A stretch of DNA of 64,000 nucleotides from CAVXFL01 sp963761015. Lineage in GTDB: Bacteria; Pseudomonadota; Alphaproteobacteria; Acetobacterales; Acetobacteraceae. Location of the stretch: positions 248,001 to 312,000 of the forward strand of contig CAVXFL010000016.1 in the NCBI GenBank assembly GCA_963761015.1, read 5' to 3'. Position numbers and translations under genes: made by a program. Shown here piece after piece: positions 61,933 to 64,000 of this stretch (position 1 is its first letter; the number at the start of each line of letters is the position of its first letter). The notes under the pieces were generated by a model, which saw only the letters and a program-made list of their open reading frames with translations, searched no databases and was not told the DNA's origin.

Positions 61933-63804
61933 TCAGTGCGGGTAGATGCGGATGCTGCTCGCCACCGCGTCGGCGATGTGCTCCTTGGTGATCACACCGA
62001 GCACGTTCTCGGGCAGCGGCGGCGCCTTCTGGCGGATCACGACCGCCATCACCGCGGCGCGGGTCCACATCTCGGCGATCACGTCGAACGCCGCCTCGCG
62101 CTCGCGCACGATGGTGAAGTTCGGGCGGGCCAGTTCGCCCAACGTCACCTCGGTCCCCGTCGCGCTAACCGCCCGCCGCAGATCCGCGTTCACCCGCAGC
62201 ACGCCGGCGATGATGTTGCCGCGCGTTGTCACCACATGGCGCATGCCGCCGGTCTGCGGCGCGCGGCGGAGGAATTCGTCGAACGGCGTGTTCTCGTCGA
62301 GCACCGAGACGTCGCTCAGCATCACCTGGCTGGCGCTCTGCACCAGGAACATGTTGGCGTGCAGCGCCTTCGGAATCGGGTGGCCGCGGCCGACCAGCTT
62401 GGCGGTGTAGATGTTCTCGCGCGACAGCATCCGCCGCACGCCGAGGCTGAGCGCGACCGCCAGGATCATCGGCAGCACGATCCCGTAGTCGCGCGTCATT
62501 TCGAAAATCATGGTGACGGCGGTCATTGCCGCGCCGGTGGTGCCGCCGACCATCGCCCCCATCCCGACCATCGCGAAGGAGGGCAGGGTGGCCGGCGCGC
62601 CGGGCACCAGCCAGGTGACGAAGGCGGCGAAGGCGGCGCCGAGGGTCGCGCCCATGAACAGCGAGGGCGAGAAGATGCCGCCCGACGAGCCCGACCCGAG
62701 GCTGACGGAGGTGGCCGCCAGCTTGCAGAAGTAGAGCACCATCAGAAACCAGGCGCCGGTGAGCTGCGAAGTCAGCGCCGCCTGGATCGTCGCATAGCCC
62801 ACGCCTTCGACGTAATAATGACCGGCTCCGCGGTACAGCGCGAACATGAGCACGCCGACCAGCAGCATCCCGATGATGTGCCGCGTGTAGCGGCCTGGAA
62901 TGCGGTCAAACACGTCCTCGGCGAAATGCAGGCCTTTGATGAACGCGGCGGCGGCCACGCCGGTGATGACGCCGAGCAGCGCATAGAGCGCCAAGGTCAG
63001 CCCGCCGTTCAGCGAATCCGGCATCGGCGTCAAATTCGGCGGCACGAAGAACGCCGGCTGCGTACCGAAGAACAGGCGGCCGATGAAGGTCGCCATGCCG
63101 GTCGCCAGCGCCACCGGCAGGAAGGTGTTCACGCTGATTTCCGGCATCATCAGCTCGGTTGCGAACAGCACCCCGCCGATCGGCGTGTTGAAGGTGGCCG
63201 CGATGCCGGCGCCGGCGCCGGCCGCCACCAGCGTGATGCGCTGGCCCACCGCCATCCGCACCATCTGCCCGAGCGTGGAGCCGAACGCCGAGCCGATCTG
63301 GATGATCGGTCCCTCGCGCCCGACCGCCGCGCCGCTGCCGATCGCCAGCGCCGAGGCGAGCGACTTGATCACCGCCACGATGGGCCGGATGCGGCCGCGC
63401 TGGTAGTAGATGGCGTCCATCACCTCCGGCACGCCGTGCCCCCTGGCTTCCGGGGCGAAGTTCGCGACCAGGAAGGTGACCCCGATCGCCCCCACGACCG
63501 GGACCAGGATGACCAGCGGACCCCACGGGCTGTGCGGCGTGAACACGCTCGCGTCGTAGTTGACGGACAGCGTGCCCAGGAACAGCAGGTTGTGCACGAA
63601 CCCGATCAGGGCGCGGAACACGACGGCGCCGAGCCCGCCGACCACGCCGATGAGCAGCGCCAGGAAGGACAGCAGCCACAGGCTGATCCGCGGCGGGTCG
63701 GTTTCGGTCTCGATCTGCGGCGGGACCGCGCGCCGGTTCCGTCGTCCGAAGGCCTGGGCGGCTTCGGTTGAAGGCTCACTCGATAGCCCGCTCAGTTCCG
63801 CCAT
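61933..63804 (-). CDS. ClC-family chloride channel/transporter with C-terminal CBS pair
   Basis: A 623-aa protein (ATG 63804; ATG 63840 is an alternative). The ClC membrane domain contains GSGAAVGREGPIIQIGSAFG with the gating Glu in GREGP, and GSGSSGGIFSPSLFMGATLG (the GxFxP anion loop). The first loop reads GSGAA rather than GSGIP, which may alter anion selectivity. Near the C-terminus are two CBS segments (SQVMLSDVSVLDENTPFDEF; RPNFTIVREREAAFDVIAEM) that probably bind nucleotides. Likely a Cl-/H+ antiporter or channel of the inner membrane, as in acid tolerance. Confidence 0.9.
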   Translation of the reverse strand: MAELSGLSSEPSTEAAQAFGRRNRRAVPPQIETETDPPRISLWLLSFLALLIGVVGGLGAVVFRALIGFVHNLLFLGTLSVNYDASVFTPHSPWGPLVILVPVVGAIGVTFLVANFAPEARGHGVPEVMDAIYYQRGRIRPIVAVIKSLASALAIGSGAAVGREGPIIQIGSAFGSTLGQMVRMAVGQRITLVAAGAGAGIAATFNTPIGGVLFATELMMPEISVNTFLPVALATGMATFIGRLFFGTQPAFFVPPNLTPMPDSLNGGLTLALYALLGVITGVAAAAFIKGLHFAEDVFDRIPGRYTRHIIGMLLVGVLMFALYRGAGHYYVEGVGYATIQAALTSQLTGAWFLMVLYFCKLAATSVSLGSGSSGGIFSPSLFMGATLGAAFAAFVTWLVPGAPATLPSFAMVGMGAMVGGTTGAAMTAVTMIFEMTRDYGIVLPMILAVALSLGVRRMLSRENIYTAKLVGRGHPIPKALHANMFLVQSASQVMLSDVSVLDENTPFDEFLRRAPQTGGMRHVVTTRGNIIAGVLRVNADLRRAVSATGTEVTLGELARPNFTIVREREAAFDVIAEMWTRAAVMAVVIRQKAPPLPENVLGVITKEHIADAVASSIRIYPH

Positions 63805-63925
63805 GCTCCCGAGTGGAACACGCGACGTTCGGCCGCACAAGGCAAGCGGCGGCGCGGACGAGCGCGGGTTCTGGTGGTGTCAAAAGTGCTTTAAAGTCTG
63901 CCCCGCCGCACAAGGAGGCCCGCAC

Positions 63926-64000
63926 ATGATCCGCAGCATCGTTTCGCCGCGCCTGATTTCGGTGGGCGGCGGCAGCGTCGGCCAGATCGCCTCGGTGCTG
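63926..64000 (+). CDS. Start of an iron-containing alcohol dehydrogenase (partial)
   Basis: Only 25 codons are inside the window: MIRSIVSPRLISVGGGSVGQ IASVL follows a strong ribosome site (AAGGAGG, 63912-63918). The ISVGGGSVGQIASVL start is typical of iron-containing (group III) alcohol dehydrogenases, in which the GGGS segment begins the N-terminal domain. Further identification needs the sequence to the right. Divergent from the ClC gene with ~120 bp between starts. Confidence 0.6.
   Translation, partial: MIRSIVSPRLISVGGGSVGQIASVL

Noticed and set aside
1..64000. tRNA, rRNA, riboswitch or phage genes
   Set aside because: None was recognised on reading both strands; absence is by eye only and would need tRNAscan/Infernal to exclude.

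Overview
The window is a roughly two-thirds G+C, gene-dense stretch of bacterial chromosome. Its gene content (bc1 complex with a Tat-type Rieske protein, Hsp33, RecX, PqiABC, a leucine/valine acyl-CoA catabolic cluster, many RTX/EAL/LysR-type genes) fits an alphaproteobacterium, most plausibly Acetobacteraceae/Rhodospirillales. That placement is inference from protein flavour; no rRNA gene is present to fix it. No tRNA, rRNA or CRISPR array was seen.

Layout: (1) 1-8.6 kb, plus strand: branched-chain amino-acid catabolism: acyl-CoA dehydrogenase (partial), 3-hydroxyisobutyrate dehydrogenase, acyl-CoA synthetase, isovaleryl-CoA dehydrogenase, an embedded DUF29 gene, and the two methylcrotonyl-CoA carboxylase subunits. 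(2) 8.6-12.8 kb, minus: KirBac-type K+ channel, acyl-CoA synthetase, RTX-like repeat protein. (3) 12.9-21.5 kb: Nudix, VOC, secreted protein, HAD plus SbmA/YddA-like ABC exporter, EAL protein, enoyl-CoA hydratase, pentapeptide protein with a coupled micro-ORF, peroxiredoxin-like protein divergent from a LysR regulator. (4) 21.6-31.7 kb: DapA-like aldolase/SDR/MFS/RecX, PRC-barrel protein, argD-argF, a tandem-duplicated secreted protein, Hsp33. (5) 31.7-39 kb: pqiABC, a phosphonoacetate-hydrolase-like phosphatase, a strikingly low-GC orphan gene with a caspase-like His/Cys pattern, and an FAH-family hydrolase. (6) 39-43.9 kb: a GMC oxidoreductase paired with a di-haem cytochrome c. (7) 43.9-48.7 kb: a cluster with FNR-type boxes: CBS-BON protein, phosphotransferase, alpha/beta hydrolase, phosphoribosyltransferase, PRPP synthetase, ending in an unlisted 43-aa ArfA-like ribosome-rescue ORF. 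(8) 48.7-59.2 kb: NTF2-like protein, MmyB-like regulator, a large fused flavoprotein, mtnP, petABC, hemF. (9) 59.2-61.7 kb: insertion-sequence debris, a hypothetical gene, a third FNR box and an XRE regulator. (10) 61.9-64 kb: ClC-type chloride channel and the start of an alcohol dehydrogenase.

A conspicuous property of the window is about 22 single-base indels in 15 genes, about 18 of them insertions. Removing them restores whole-codon, full-length family members every time, including housekeeping genes (mtnP, hemF, pqiB). This looks like residual insertion-biased sequencing error rather than pseudogenisation. Affected genes are annotated as single CDS with the breakpoints stated.
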